Origin: Micromussa lordhowensis
Lineage: Eukaryota > Cnidaria > Anthozoa > Scleractinia > Lobophylliidae
Direction: 5' to 3'
DNA length: 64,000 bases
NCBI GenBank assembly: GCA_964020085.1
Contig: OZ026600.1
Location: 31,184,380 to 31,248,379 of the forward strand
The position numbers and the translations under genes are program-made. Of the stretch, positions 1 through 11,600 are shown in pieces (the first letter of the stretch is position 1; every line of letters begins with the position of its first letter). The notes under the pieces are model-generated. The model was not told where the DNA came from and searched no databases. It was given only the letters and a program-made list of their open reading frames with translations.

Positions 1-368
1 TCACCCCACTGGCCATCGGCGAACACGAAAGGCAAAATTTCAATCAGAAATTGGCAGATTTGCTGGATTGCATGTTCAAGTCTCCGAAATTAGGCTGTAC
101 GGTTTTCAAAGAAAGCAATCCCTAAGTCAACTAATAAGTATTTTACAGTGTTGGGCAGCTCCAGAAGTTTGTCCAATAAAGATAAGAAGAGTCCTTGTGA
201 TCTTGCGTGACGCTTTTTAGAGCCAAAAAGCATGGTTTTGTCGCAATGTACTAGCAATCGATTTAAAGAAAACCATTCGCCAACGGCATTTAGGTTTTCT
301 TGTATGGTGGATTGAATAGTTTGAACGCATCTCCCGGCAAAAAATAAAGCAGTACCATCAGCATACAA
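1..368 (-). pseudogene. LINE reverse transcriptase fragment
   Basis: The minus strand reads a piece of a non-LTR retrotransposon reverse transcriptase. It starts at a degenerate catalytic box (YADGT in place of the usual YADDT) and continues through the typical stretch 'LNAVGEWFSLNRLLVHCDKT' and 'MLFGS'. The second catalytic aspartate is changed to Gly, and the frame stops after about 92 residues, although related sequence seems to continue toward position 1 in another frame. It is a dead, truncated copy. Which LINE clade it belongs to (CR1/Jockey/RTE-like) cannot be told from this length. Confidence 0.75.
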
Positions 369-1877
369 GACTATTTGACAACGATGAACTTCTTCTAGTA
401 AATTTGACTAAATAAACGGAACAACCAATGATATTTTGATAAATTTTTAAAAGTAAGGAGAATTCTGTTCCAGTTTTAAATCTTGAAACTTGGTAGCGTT
501 CTCAGTGGTTCAATCAATCGGCCATTAGAAGCCAGCTTGAGAGAGGGACAGCAGCTTTTCCATTATATTGTGCTATGGAATCTTATCAATGTGGGTGTGT
601 TGACGTGTTTATAATTTCAAGAGACAAATTTGACTATTTAAAGTATATGAACAGAACAATGTGGTGAGGATTAAAAAACCATGAATGTTCAGATGAAACT
701 TGACTACCTGCTTCGAAAACTAAGAAGATAGCTCACCAGCGTAATACATGAGAGAAGCAATCCTGAAGCCAAGAACAGAATCATTTCCTATGGAAAAATG
801 CATAGACCAAAAATACCATAATTAGCTAACTGTGTCACCTTTCTCCCATACATGGAATATGACATGTCAATTTCAAGCAAGGAAAGATATCTACGACGGA
901 GGTTGCCCACCAAATATGCAATTAAACAAATTGTAATAGAAGAACTTAGGTAGACAACTGACGACACGTAACAAAGCTTTTAACCTACAATTCTACGACT
1001 GCATAAACGAAATGTTAACTGGTACTCCGTGTTTCGACAACCAACACAGCATTGATTTCTTTGGCGTCAAAGATTTGTACCTCAAAGTCCTCACGGCAGC
1101 AGAATAGATATGTTAGACTCTCAAACAGTTTAAGCGCCAGCTAGCGAAAGAATCGGAAAACTAACAACTAGCCGGATAAATAGCAACTCAGAGAAAAAGA
1201 TGCCGATTCACCTTCAAAGGACAACGTCGACCAACAGCAAAATGGGTGTGTCGTTTGGCAGTTATCTACATGCCCTTATTAAAATTCATGTTTCTGAGCA
1301 CAAGAAATCTGTGGTTTGCATTATGCTCCTTTTCTGCGTGTTTCTTGATTTGTACAATGCGACGACGAGAAAAACACGCCCTCCAATGCTTACTGCGGAA
1401 GAGGAATGTTATTTTTACGATAAATGATTGCTCCCTGATTTCGCAAGGTTTCGAAATTTTAAACCTTTATTAAATATGCACAGTGACAAATTGTATGTAC
1501 AAGGTGATCACGGCGCTAACTGCAACCGTGACAGTTTGATCACGTCCAATGCAACTTTCGTTTCGTTCGGTAAACGGAAATTGGACGAATAGAGGTTAGA
1601 GATTTTCGGAAAAAACAAACAGCTTTTTTATTCTCATCCCAATAGAACTGCCTTTCAATTGCGAGCCAGAGATTCATTTTACTCTGCAGCTTTGCTCAAA
1701 TTTCAAAATAGAGAGGCACGTAACTACAATTCGTATTTGGTGCGTTTCATGGGGAAGATCCTCTGCAGGTCACGTGATCGCTTTTAACCGACAGATTTCA
1801 CACACGCATCATAATTTCCAGAGCAAAGCGTTTAAGGGGAGAACCACATAATTACTACAGATATAAGTAACACTCAC
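369..1877. other. No gene recognised; intron 1 of the minus-strand PAN paralog
   Basis: No convincing coding exon or RNA gene is visible here. If the exon at 1878-2246 belongs to a gene like the one at 28448-48655, this is its first intron, and the EGF and MAM exons lie left of the window. Homology to intron 1 of the other copy is visible only for roughly the first 70 bases next to the exon. Confidence 0.5.
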
Positions 1878-2246
1878 CATAATGCTGTAATGATGAAAAG
1901 TATAATTCGCCTTGAACTTTTCGGATGCATTGTACTTGTCAGCTGGAAGCAAGTCGCACGAGATATTTCCGTTTGGTAGGTGAAATGCTCCCGTGTTTGC
2001 GGAAAAACAGCGATTGCTATTCACACATCGTAACAGGCAGTGTCTTGCTGTTTGAACAGCGACTCCTTCAAATTTCGGAACGTCGAGAACGTGATGAAAA
2101 TGTTCTATGAATTGTGCGTATCTGATCAGGTTTTTCGGATCGCGTTGAAGGCCAGCCCAGTGACTGGCGTCACAGAAACCATCATCTAAAATCTGATACG
2201 TAAAGAAGATAAAAGTACTGGCTGAGAAAAGCACAAAACCATTCAT
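1878..2246 (-). CDS. Exon 1 of PAN/apple-domain secreted protein (paralog A, partial gene)
   Basis: This 369-nt exon starts with ATG and ends at a donor (ATG|GTGAGT) in phase 0, exactly as in exon 1 of the intact gene at 28448. It encodes 123 residues: a hydrophobic signal peptide (residues 1-20), then a PAN/apple-like module with [23 protein letters not shown] and a final HHYSIM. I count 8 amino-acid differences in 123 from the plus-strand copy. It has no stop or frameshift, so it may be a functional gene whose EGF and MAM exons lie beyond the left edge. The two copies point away from each other. Confidence 0.8.
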
Positions 2247-2537
2247 GATTCAGAGAATGGATTAAATGACTTTGTTTCAACTTCCCACAGATACTAGTAA
2301 CACCCTAACATCATTTATTAATAAGTTGCTAAAGAGTAATGATAAAACAATATCATTAGCCTATGACGGGTTCCTGTAATAATAATTAACCATATCTATA
2401 ACAAAATTATCGATCGCGTTTGATTCTCCGCGCACCTATTAGTCGATCACATGGGTGTCCAATTACAGGTATCCAATTACAACTTTTTCATATTGGAAGC
2501 CTGTAATTGGATACCTAGACCATTAGCAAGTCAATTA
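2247..2537 (-). repeat. Inverted-duplication arm A (upstream region of PAN gene)
   Basis: The reverse complement of this stretch aligns with 28150-28447, immediately upstream of the other copy's ATG. Shared landmarks are the 5-prime leader next to ATCATG, a TTATTAATAA stretch, 'ATCGATCGCG' and a double 'TAATTGGATACCTG' motif. It probably contains the promoter of paralog A. The 9-bp-stem palindrome CAGGAGCCC-N5-GGGCTCCTG present in copy B (near 28319-28341) is degraded here. Confidence 0.75.
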
Positions 2538-2584
2538 AGCGCTCTTTACACGCACACTGTAAGGGTTTCCTTTGTTGAGTTGTG

Positions 2585-2750
2585 TTTTAAGAGTTTTCCT
2601 TTCGTGACGAAAGGGCTCAAATTTCTCCACTCCTGGCAGCGTTTTCAAATTTGCTTGCTTTTGATTAAAACGATGAGCGTTTTTCGGTCGGTTAAGTTTA
2701 GGACAGAAGACAAAAAGGCATCAGAAATTACGCGTTTTCGATCGGAAGCG
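2585..2750. repeat. Inverted repeat partner of 27423-27600
   Basis: It contains GAAATTACGCGTTTTCGATC and a run of shared blocks (AAAACGATGAGCG, TCGGTTAAGTTTAGGAC, AGACAAAAAGGCATC) that recur in reverse complement at 27423-27600. It is either a further part of the inverted gene duplication or two copies of one MITE family. The blocks look like a high-copy coral repeat. Confidence 0.6.
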
Positions 2751-3069
2751 TGTTAGTGTGTTTCCGAGAGTTGCTCCATTTTTGACACACTTCTACGCAC
2801 TCCAAAATGAACTATGGAGTGGGTGATATAATACTGGTGACAATTAACAGCTTTTTTTAGTTAAAATCAGTTCAGCTTTTTTGAAATATTACCAAGAAGT
2901 TAACTTATCGGCATTGGCAATTTCAAATCAAATAGTCCAGTAAGCTGGAGTTTCTTGCATATCGAGGTCAATATCCTTTCCTTTTTCTTTGTCTCACAGG
3001 CAGTCGATTTCCCAGAATTTAAAAAACAGTACATAGTGCCTTTGAGCGCATGTTCATGTAGTGGGTTGT

Positions 3070-3118
3070 CCGTCTAGAGGGGCGCGTAGTGGCCGTTGAT
3101 AAGCGCGCTCGACTCCCG
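3070..3118 (+). repeat. Possible tRNA-derived SINE scrap
   Basis: The stretch with GCGCGCTCGACTCCCGATC resembles the tRNA-like head at 58481 (TGCGCTCGACTCCGGAGC). It abuts the broken end of the pseudogene exon at 3120, so a SINE insertion may have truncated it. It is too short to be sure. Confidence 0.3.
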
Positions 3119-3119
3119 A

Positions 3120-4400
3120 TCTTCATACCAAGACAGATCTTGCAGAAGGGTGTTTCACTTGGTCCGCTTGTAAATCAAACCCACTGGTGTATAGCCATTT
3201 CTGTCGCTCCAAAAGAGAAAATCGTAATGAAACGTCTTCTGAAATGAAAGAGAAAACATTAGATTTATATTCGAAACATGTCCACAATACCCGGCATAGT
3301 AAATCGAACTCAATCGAACTCAATCCGTGGATTCAGTTCAATTGAGCTCGGCAATCGAACGAAATCGAACACCACACTTTCAGTGAGTTCGATTTCCGAA
3401 CGAATCAAATTCAATCGAACAAATCGAACTCAATCCGTCTGATTGTGTTCGATTGAGTTCGGAAACCGAACTCAATCAACTCAATTAAATGGATTTCTTC
3501 ATTCGATTGGCTAGGATAATTGGGACATTGATACCACCTCCTCTTCGCCAGCTACCTTTACAGGATCATCAAATGGTGGCTCACAGACCCTACTAAAGGT
3601 GAAAAGTATGCATAAGTTTTGCTTCCCCTGTTTTTCATAAGGGTTGCACAATATTAACTACTTGAGGCAAATTAATATATTCGCGAATCCCTTACAAACA
3701 TCTTCACTTACCAAGTTATCGAAGCATTTACAGGCCACAGGGAAGCAGCCAGTTCACGTTGAAGGTGACCTAATTGTCCGCGCTCGTTTGCAATTCGGAA
3801 GGCACGGCCTTTCTCTCCTATTTTCTTTAAAACCCTGAAAACTTCGCCATCCTTGACGTCAAAGCGGCATTCCTGGTAGCCTTTGACTATACATTTGAAG
3901 CTTACGATCCACAACGCATCTGAAGCCATTTCTGCGGAATTTCTTCGTTTACGAAAAACACGTGCGCTACACTCAGGGCTGAAGTAACTCGAGCTTCTAA
4001 GATCTGGTAATGGAATTTCAACGTCTGTTTTACATAAATCACGAGTTCGAAAATCGAACGTTCGATTGGGTTCGATTGATTTTTTTTATTTTCGGTGAGT
4101 TCGATTTCGTTCGATTGCCGAACTCAATCAAACTCAATCCACCGATTGAGTTCGATTGAAATTTAGTTCGATTGGGTTCGATTTACTATGCCGGGACAAT
4201 ACTTTGAATTTAAAACCATACTGTGGAGTGATTTGTACCTCGGTGCCATCAATCTTCACTGCGAGCGTCCATACTCCATCTCCACATCCAAAGTTTCCCG
4301 TGTGACAGTAAACAGCAATCTTCTGGGAACTAAACATCATTGGAATCACTTGACTCTTTGCCGACGTAATGAAGGAGAAATTGAAGGAACGAATGCTGGA
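3120..4400 (-). pseudogene. USOMP-5-like gene remnant (copy 1, two decayed exons)
   Basis: Two exons of the fibrinogen-like family seen at 57485-62964 are recognisable on the minus strand. The upstream one (about 4240-4400) reads IAVYCHTGNFGCGDGVWTLA and VKIDGTE before a GT donor, where the intact family has IPVYCQM and [13 protein letters not shown]. Two of the glycines are replaced. The downstream one (about 3120-3248) starts after a CAG acceptor with KTFHYD, then breaks through small indels and an in-frame stop, and ends abruptly at the equivalent of 'KICLGMKIG'. The C-terminal 130 or so residues are missing. A foldback transposon (3291-4194) sits between the exons. It is clearly a pseudogene. 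Confidence 0.75.
3291..4194. mobile_element. Foldback DNA transposon with TTCGATTGAGTTCG subrepeats
   Basis: The ends are inverted copies beginning CCGGCATAGTAAATCGAAC and continuing for about 100 bp as irregular repeats of ATCGAACTCA. The element is flanked by CACAATAC on the left and GACAATAC on the right, a probable 8-bp target duplication with one mismatch, as expected for a hAT-type transposase. The 0.9-kb interior has no coding capacity that I recognise. It is inserted in the USOMP-5-like pseudogene. Confidence 0.75.
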
Positions 4401-4679
4401 AGATGAAGCTCGTTAGTCACGCAGCACAATCCATCAGTGCCCAATCTTAAAGAAAAATATTTTAATGAGCAAGTGCCATTTAATAGAGAATCAACCATTG
4501 CTGAGAGAAATATACAGAGAACCACCTTTCATTTCTTACAGGAAAGGTAAATCTCTAAAAGACATGCTTGTTAAAGCTAAACTCTAGGTGTCACAGACTT
4601 TAACATCACGAAACAGCGCGAGTCGTGTTAGGGTGTCAACCCCTTGTTAACCTCTTTGCCCTTTGGCGCGTTTTTACTG
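4401..4679. other. No feature seen
   Basis: No gene, repeat or hairpin stands out in this stretch. Confidence 0.4.
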
Positions 4680-4818
4680 TCAAAATTCAAAACCTCGTTT
4701 CAAACAAGCTATTCTTCTATTCAAATATTCAATGTTGCGATTAAAACCTGGAGCTTTTTAATTCCAACATAATATCCTTCTATTCCGATTTCCAATAGTT
4801 CAATTACACTTCTTGTGA
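4680..4818. repeat. Degenerate short-period repeat, left part
   Basis: Irregular reiterations of an ATTCAAA/ATTCCAA-type motif spaced about 20-25 bp apart. The same texture resumes at 15848, on the far side of the 1846-bp array, which suggests one tract was split by the array. Confidence 0.5.
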
Positions 4819-5220
4819 ACTCTAGACGCCTTGGAAAGATGGACAGAAATTAGAAATGCTCGCTTTTTGGCCTCTCTGTGTCATCCAGTCTTATTCCCTT
4901 GAAATATATGTCTGGATTTATGAAAACCGTGTTAAAACGAAATCAAGTGGGTTTTTTTAATTGCTTATTTCTTCAATTTAATTTTCTTCCTTGCTCTCGC
5001 TATGACAGCAGATTGTAATTCGTACCTAGCATGAAATGTAGAGAACTTCTTGCCGCATGTTTCATTGATCTTCCCGTTTTTTTTAATTATTTATCCTACC
5101 ACCCCCCCCCCCCCTCCCCCCTTCGAATTTCTACTAGGTTTAGTCCAGGCTTCACTCGTTTGAATTCAGTTCGCGCGTTCGTTGACTCTGACATGGAGCC
5201 GATCGCTTAGCGTTCTGTAT

Positions 5221-5414
5221 TTGCTGTCTAAAGGAAGTCTGCCTGAGGACATCATTAAGTCCAATGAAGGTGCAAGTCTAACGGTTTGCTAGCAAGCGTC
5301 GTCTATTATCCTACGCGGTAAGGCGGGCCTGATATGTATCAACGGAACATTTAGTCCCGTAAGAGTAGGCCGTTTGCCCTGTAGCGATAATGTTGTGCTT
5401 GCTTTAGACAGCAA
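5221..5414. other. Possible structured RNA segment in each 1846-bp unit
   Basis: TTGCTGTCTAAAG at 5221 pairs perfectly with CTTTAGACAGCAA at 5402-5414, closing a 194-nt segment. Inside are smaller hairpins, such as ACGG...CCGT, and the palindrome TTGCTAGCAA. The segment recurs in every unit at +1846. This may be an RNA domain or just an inverted repeat; no known RNA family is recognised. Confidence 0.3.
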
Positions 5415-5447
5415 AGATCTTTAGCCACACCAATTTAGGGCTGATAG

Positions 5448-5657
5448 GTGCAATGGACTAGACATTTCCAGCTGCTGTTGGCGTTATTTGCCCTGAACTT
5501 TGATTTGGCTAAAGACTTAGAAAAAAATCTGTTGAAATGTGGATATGCCATTCCGCGCTCGAAAAAAATCAAGTTCATCCGGGACATTGCTATTTGCAAG
5601 CAAAGCATGGCCTCGAGCAGAGTGAAGAACATGAGTTCAAGCGCTGATCGTGAGTAG
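5448..5657 (+). other. Short ORF repeated in each 1846-bp unit
   Basis: A 69-residue frame (start MQWTRHFQLLLALFALNFDL, basic middle with RSKKIKFIRDI) recurs identically at 7294, 9140, 10986, 12832 and 14678. It ends in ..GATCGTGAGTAG, where GTGAGT could also act as a splice donor. An antisense 65-residue frame overlaps it. The hydrophobic start could be a signal-like segment, but no protein family is recognised and no other coding signal supports it. Treat it as unproven. Confidence 0.2.
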
Positions 5658-8600
5658 AATTTCCTTGTTTGATCAATTTTAGGCGTTTTCGGCTTAGCTA
5701 ACTATCAGAACTGTCTGCGATTCGCCAGCGCGGAAGAATTTTATTTGCGTGTCTTCCGGCTGATGATTGATCAGTTTGTTGAAGTGTTGACATGTTGAAG
5801 TGCTCGCCAACTAATGATTATGGCCTAGTTTGTTTGAAGTTCGATCCATTCTCGATGTAGGAAGCTCTTGTTTAGTCCATTTAGGACGATGCAGGTTATA
5901 GAAAGCTAAACTTGATCAACTCTCCGCCGCCGTTTTTGACATCTGTGCCTTCGTGTGTTTATGTAGACCGTGGCTCCAATTTCATGTTCAAAGCACTCTT
6001 AATTAAATTGTACAATTCATGATTCATCGAAAAGACGGTGAAACTAGTCTTCCTGGCCTGAAAAGGCATCCAGGAGAGTTATTTCCCTTTATTTGAGCTA
6101 CGATAAGCCTCGTGGAAAGCTAGCGCTAAGACAGAATTGTATCACGATTATCAGTGACAAGTCAAATTCTGTGGCTACGTTTTTGCGAATCCAGACAGAT
6201 ATTGAAAGTAAATGTCACGTAAGGGCTACTAGTTGGCTGAAATGTAGAAGCAAATAGTCCATTTGACTGCTTACAATGCTCTTTTTGCCATGACTGGCTA
6301 ATTTAATGCCTAGGAAAGACATAGTGAGGTCATTTAGCTAAAATCACAGAGGTTAAACATGTCTAAATTAGTGCCGCGAATCAAGTGATCAATTTAAGCT
6401 CTGATTAAGCTTTGTTTGGCTAGTTCGACTCATTTGAAGCGATTTCAAAGGCTTGCATAGGCATGGCAGAGCTTCTATTAAAGAGTACATAAGGTAGAAA
6501 GCACTCTCAGTACTACATGGTTTTATTTATATACACTATCTGACCGATTTCCTAAAAACGTGCCTGCTGTTTTTAGTGCCTGCAGTCTTTAACACGGTTT
6601 TCATAAATCCAGACATATATTGGCACAGAATGTTCGGAACTGATCGGAGAATGCCCTGATTTTGACTCTAGACGCCTTGGAAAGATGGACAGAAATTAGA
6701 AATGCTCGCTTTTTGGCCTCTCTGTGTCATCCAGTCTTATTCCCTTGAAATATATGTCTGGATTTATGAAAACCGTGTTAAAACGAAATCAAGTGGGTTT
6801 TTTTAATTGCTTATTTCTTCAATTTAATTTTCTTCCTTGCTCTCGCTATGACAGCAGATTGTAATTCGTACCTAGCATGAAATGTAGAGAACTTCTTGCC
6901 GCATGTTTCATTGATCTTCCCGTTTTTTTTAATTATTTATCCTACCACCCCCCCCCCCCCTCCCCCCTTCGAATTTCTACTAGGTTTAGTCCAGGCTTCA
7001 CTCGTTTGAATTCAGTTCGCGCGTTCGTTGACTCTGACATGGAGCCGATCGCTTAGCGTTCTGTATTTGCTGTCTAAAGGAAGTCTGCCTGAGGACATCA
7101 TTAAGTCCAATGAAGGTGCAAGTCTAACGGTTTGCTAGCAAGCGTCGTCTATTATCCTACGCGGTAAGGCGGGCCTGATATGTATCAACGGAACATTTAG
7201 TCCCGTAAGAGTAGGCCGTTTGCCCTGTAGCGATAATGTTGTGCTTGCTTTAGACAGCAAAGATCTTTAGCCACACCAATTTAGGGCTGATAGGTGCAAT
7301 GGACTAGACATTTCCAGCTGCTGTTGGCGTTATTTGCCCTGAACTTTGATTTGGCTAAAGACTTAGAAAAAAATCTGTTGAAATGTGGATATGCCATTCC
7401 GCGCTCGAAAAAAATCAAGTTCATCCGGGACATTGCTATTTGCAAGCAAAGCATGGCCTCGAGCAGAGTGAAGAACATGAGTTCAAGCGCTGATCGTGAG
7501 TAGAATTTCCTTGTTTGATCAATTTTAGGCGTTTTCGGCTTAGCTAACTATCAGAACTGTCTGCGATTCGCCAGCGCGGAAGAATTTTATTTGCGTGTCT
7601 TCCGGCTGATGATTGATCAGTTTGTTGAAGTGTTGACATGTTGAAGTGCTCGCCAACTAATGATTATGGCCTAGTTTGTTTGAAGTTCGATCCATTCTCG
7701 ATGTAGGAAGCTCTTGTTTAGTCCATTTAGGACGATGCAGGTTATAGAAAGCTAAACTTGATCAACTCTCCGCCGCCGTTTTTGACATCTGTGCCTTCGT
7801 GTGTTTATGTAGACCGTGGCTCCAATTTCATGTTCAAAGCACTCTTAATTAAATTGTACAATTCATGATTCATCGAAAAGACGGTGAAACTAGTCTTCCT
7901 GGCCTGAAAAGGCATCCAGGAGAGTTATTTCCCTTTATTTGAGCTACGATAAGCCTCGTGGAAAGCTAGCGCTAAGACAGAATTGTATCACGATTATCAG
8001 TGACAAGTCAAATTCTGTGGCTACGTTTTTGCGAATCCAGACAGATATTGAAAGTAAATGTCACGTAAGGGCTACTAGTTGGCTGAAATGTAGAAGCAAA
8101 TAGTCCATTTGACTGCTTACAATGCTCTTTTTGCCATGACTGGCTAATTTAATGCCTAGGAAAGACATAGTGAGGTCATTTAGCTAAAATCACAGAGGTT
8201 AAACATGTCTAAATTAGTGCCGCGAATCAAGTGATCAATTTAAGCTCTGATTAAGCTTTGTTTGGCTAGTTCGACTCATTTGAAGCGATTTCAAAGGCTT
8301 GCATAGGCATGGCAGAGCTTCTATTAAAGAGTACATAAGGTAGAAAGCACTCTCAGTACTACATGGTTTTATTTATATACACTATCTGACCGATTTCCTA
8401 AAAACGTGCCTGCTGTTTTTAGTGCCTGCAGTCTTTAACACGGTTTTCATAAATCCAGACATATATTGGCACAGAATGTTCGGAACTGATCGGAGAATGC
8501 CCTGATTTTGACTCTAGACGCCTTGGAAAGATGGACAGAAATTAGAAATGCTCGCTTTTTGGCCTCTCTGTGTCATCCAGTCTTATTCCCTTGAAATATA

Positions 8601-11600
8601 TGTCTGGATTTATGAAAACCGTGTTAAAACGAAATCAAGTGGGTTTTTTTAATTGCTTATTTCTTCAATTTAATTTTCTTCCTTGCTCTCGCTATGACAG
8701 CAGATTGTAATTCGTACCTAGCATGAAATGTAGAGAACTTCTTGCCGCATGTTTCATTGATCTTCCCGTTTTTTTTAATTATTTATCCTACCACCCCCCC
8801 CCCCCCTCCCCCCTTCGAATTTCTACTAGGTTTAGTCCAGGCTTCACTCGTTTGAATTCAGTTCGCGCGTTCGTTGACTCTGACATGGAGCCGATCGCTT
8901 AGCGTTCTGTATTTGCTGTCTAAAGGAAGTCTGCCTGAGGACATCATTAAGTCCAATGAAGGTGCAAGTCTAACGGTTTGCTAGCAAGCGTCGTCTATTA
9001 TCCTACGCGGTAAGGCGGGCCTGATATGTATCAACGGAACATTTAGTCCCGTAAGAGTAGGCCGTTTGCCCTGTAGCGATAATGTTGTGCTTGCTTTAGA
9101 CAGCAAAGATCTTTAGCCACACCAATTTAGGGCTGATAGGTGCAATGGACTAGACATTTCCAGCTGCTGTTGGCGTTATTTGCCCTGAACTTTGATTTGG
9201 CTAAAGACTTAGAAAAAAATCTGTTGAAATGTGGATATGCCATTCCGCGCTCGAAAAAAATCAAGTTCATCCGGGACATTGCTATTTGCAAGCAAAGCAT
9301 GGCCTCGAGCAGAGTGAAGAACATGAGTTCAAGCGCTGATCGTGAGTAGAATTTCCTTGTTTGATCAATTTTAGGCGTTTTCGGCTTAGCTAACTATCAG
9401 AACTGTCTGCGATTCGCCAGCGCGGAAGAATTTTATTTGCGTGTCTTCCGGCTGATGATTGATCAGTTTGTTGAAGTGTTGACATGTTGAAGTGCTCGCC
9501 AACTAATGATTATGGCCTAGTTTGTTTGAAGTTCGATCCATTCTCGATGTAGGAAGCTCTTGTTTAGTCCATTTAGGACGATGCAGGTTATAGAAAGCTA
9601 AACTTGATCAACTCTCCGCCGCCGTTTTTGACATCTGTGCCTTCGTGTGTTTATGTAGACCGTGGCTCCAATTTCATGTTCAAAGCACTCTTAATTAAAT
9701 TGTACAATTCATGATTCATCGAAAAGACGGTGAAACTAGTCTTCCTGGCCTGAAAAGGCATCCAGGAGAGTTATTTCCCTTTATTTGAGCTACGATAAGC
9801 CTCGTGGAAAGCTAGCGCTAAGACAGAATTGTATCACGATTATCAGTGACAAGTCAAATTCTGTGGCTACGTTTTTGCGAATCCAGACAGATATTGAAAG
9901 TAAATGTCACGTAAGGGCTACTAGTTGGCTGAAATGTAGAAGCAAATAGTCCATTTGACTGCTTACAATGCTCTTTTTGCCATGACTGGCTAATTTAATG
10001 CCTAGGAAAGACATAGTGAGGTCATTTAGCTAAAATCACAGAGGTTAAACATGTCTAAATTAGTGCCGCGAATCAAGTGATCAATTTAAGCTCTGATTAA
10101 GCTTTGTTTGGCTAGTTCGACTCATTTGAAGCGATTTCAAAGGCTTGCATAGGCATGGCAGAGCTTCTATTAAAGAGTACATAAGGTAGAAAGCACTCTC
10201 AGTACTACATGGTTTTATTTATATACACTATCTGACCGATTTCCTAAAAACGTGCCTGCTGTTTTTAGTGCCTGCAGTCTTTAACACGGTTTTCATAAAT
10301 CCAGACATATATTGGCACAGAATGTTCGGAACTGATCGGAGAATGCCCTGATTTTGACTCTAGACGCCTTGGAAAGATGGACAGAAATTAGAAATGCTCG
10401 CTTTTTGGCCTCTCTGTGTCATCCAGTCTTATTCCCTTGAAATATATGTCTGGATTTATGAAAACCGTGTTAAAACGAAATCAAGTGGGTTTTTTTAATT
10501 GCTTATTTCTTCAATTTAATTTTCTTCCTTGCTCTCGCTATGACAGCAGATTGTAATTCGTACCTAGCATGAAATGTAGAGAACTTCTTGCCGCATGTTT
10601 CATTGATCTTCCCGTTTTTTTTAATTATTTATCCTACCACCCCCCCCCCCCCTCCCCCCTTCGAATTTCTACTAGGTTTAGTCCAGGCTTCACTCGTTTG
10701 AATTCAGTTCGCGCGTTCGTTGACTCTGACATGGAGCCGATCGCTTAGCGTTCTGTATTTGCTGTCTAAAGGAAGTCTGCCTGAGGACATCATTAAGTCC
10801 AATGAAGGTGCAAGTCTAACGGTTTGCTAGCAAGCGTCGTCTATTATCCTACGCGGTAAGGCGGGCCTGATATGTATCAACGGAACATTTAGTCCCGTAA
10901 GAGTAGGCCGTTTGCCCTGTAGCGATAATGTTGTGCTTGCTTTAGACAGCAAAGATCTTTAGCCACACCAATTTAGGGCTGATAGGTGCAATGGACTAGA
11001 CATTTCCAGCTGCTGTTGGCGTTATTTGCCCTGAACTTTGATTTGGCTAAAGACTTAGAAAAAAATCTGTTGAAATGTGGATATGCCATTCCGCGCTCGA
11101 AAAAAATCAAGTTCATCCGGGACATTGCTATTTGCAAGCAAAGCATGGCCTCGAGCAGAGTGAAGAACATGAGTTCAAGCGCTGATCGTGAGTAGAATTT
11201 CCTTGTTTGATCAATTTTAGGCGTTTTCGGCTTAGCTAACTATCAGAACTGTCTGCGATTCGCCAGCGCGGAAGAATTTTATTTGCGTGTCTTCCGGCTG
11301 ATGATTGATCAGTTTGTTGAAGTGTTGACATGTTGAAGTGCTCGCCAACTAATGATTATGGCCTAGTTTGTTTGAAGTTCGATCCATTCTCGATGTAGGA
11401 AGCTCTTGTTTAGTCCATTTAGGACGATGCAGGTTATAGAAAGCTAAACTTGATCAACTCTCCGCCGCCGTTTTTGACATCTGTGCCTTCGTGTGTTTAT
11501 GTAGACCGTGGCTCCAATTTCATGTTCAAAGCACTCTTAATTAAATTGTACAATTCATGATTCATCGAAAAGACGGTGAAACTAGTCTTCCTGGCCTGAA

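Noticed and set aside
1200..1473. Two overlapping 75-aa ORFs
   Set aside because: No family resemblance, overlapping frames, no splice context; chance ORFs in the intron of paralog A.
5102..5120. Poly-C/T-rich tract as a telomere-like or G-quadruplex regulatory element
   Set aside because: A C13-T-C6 run alone in each unit does not support a function; kept only as a marker of copy identity.
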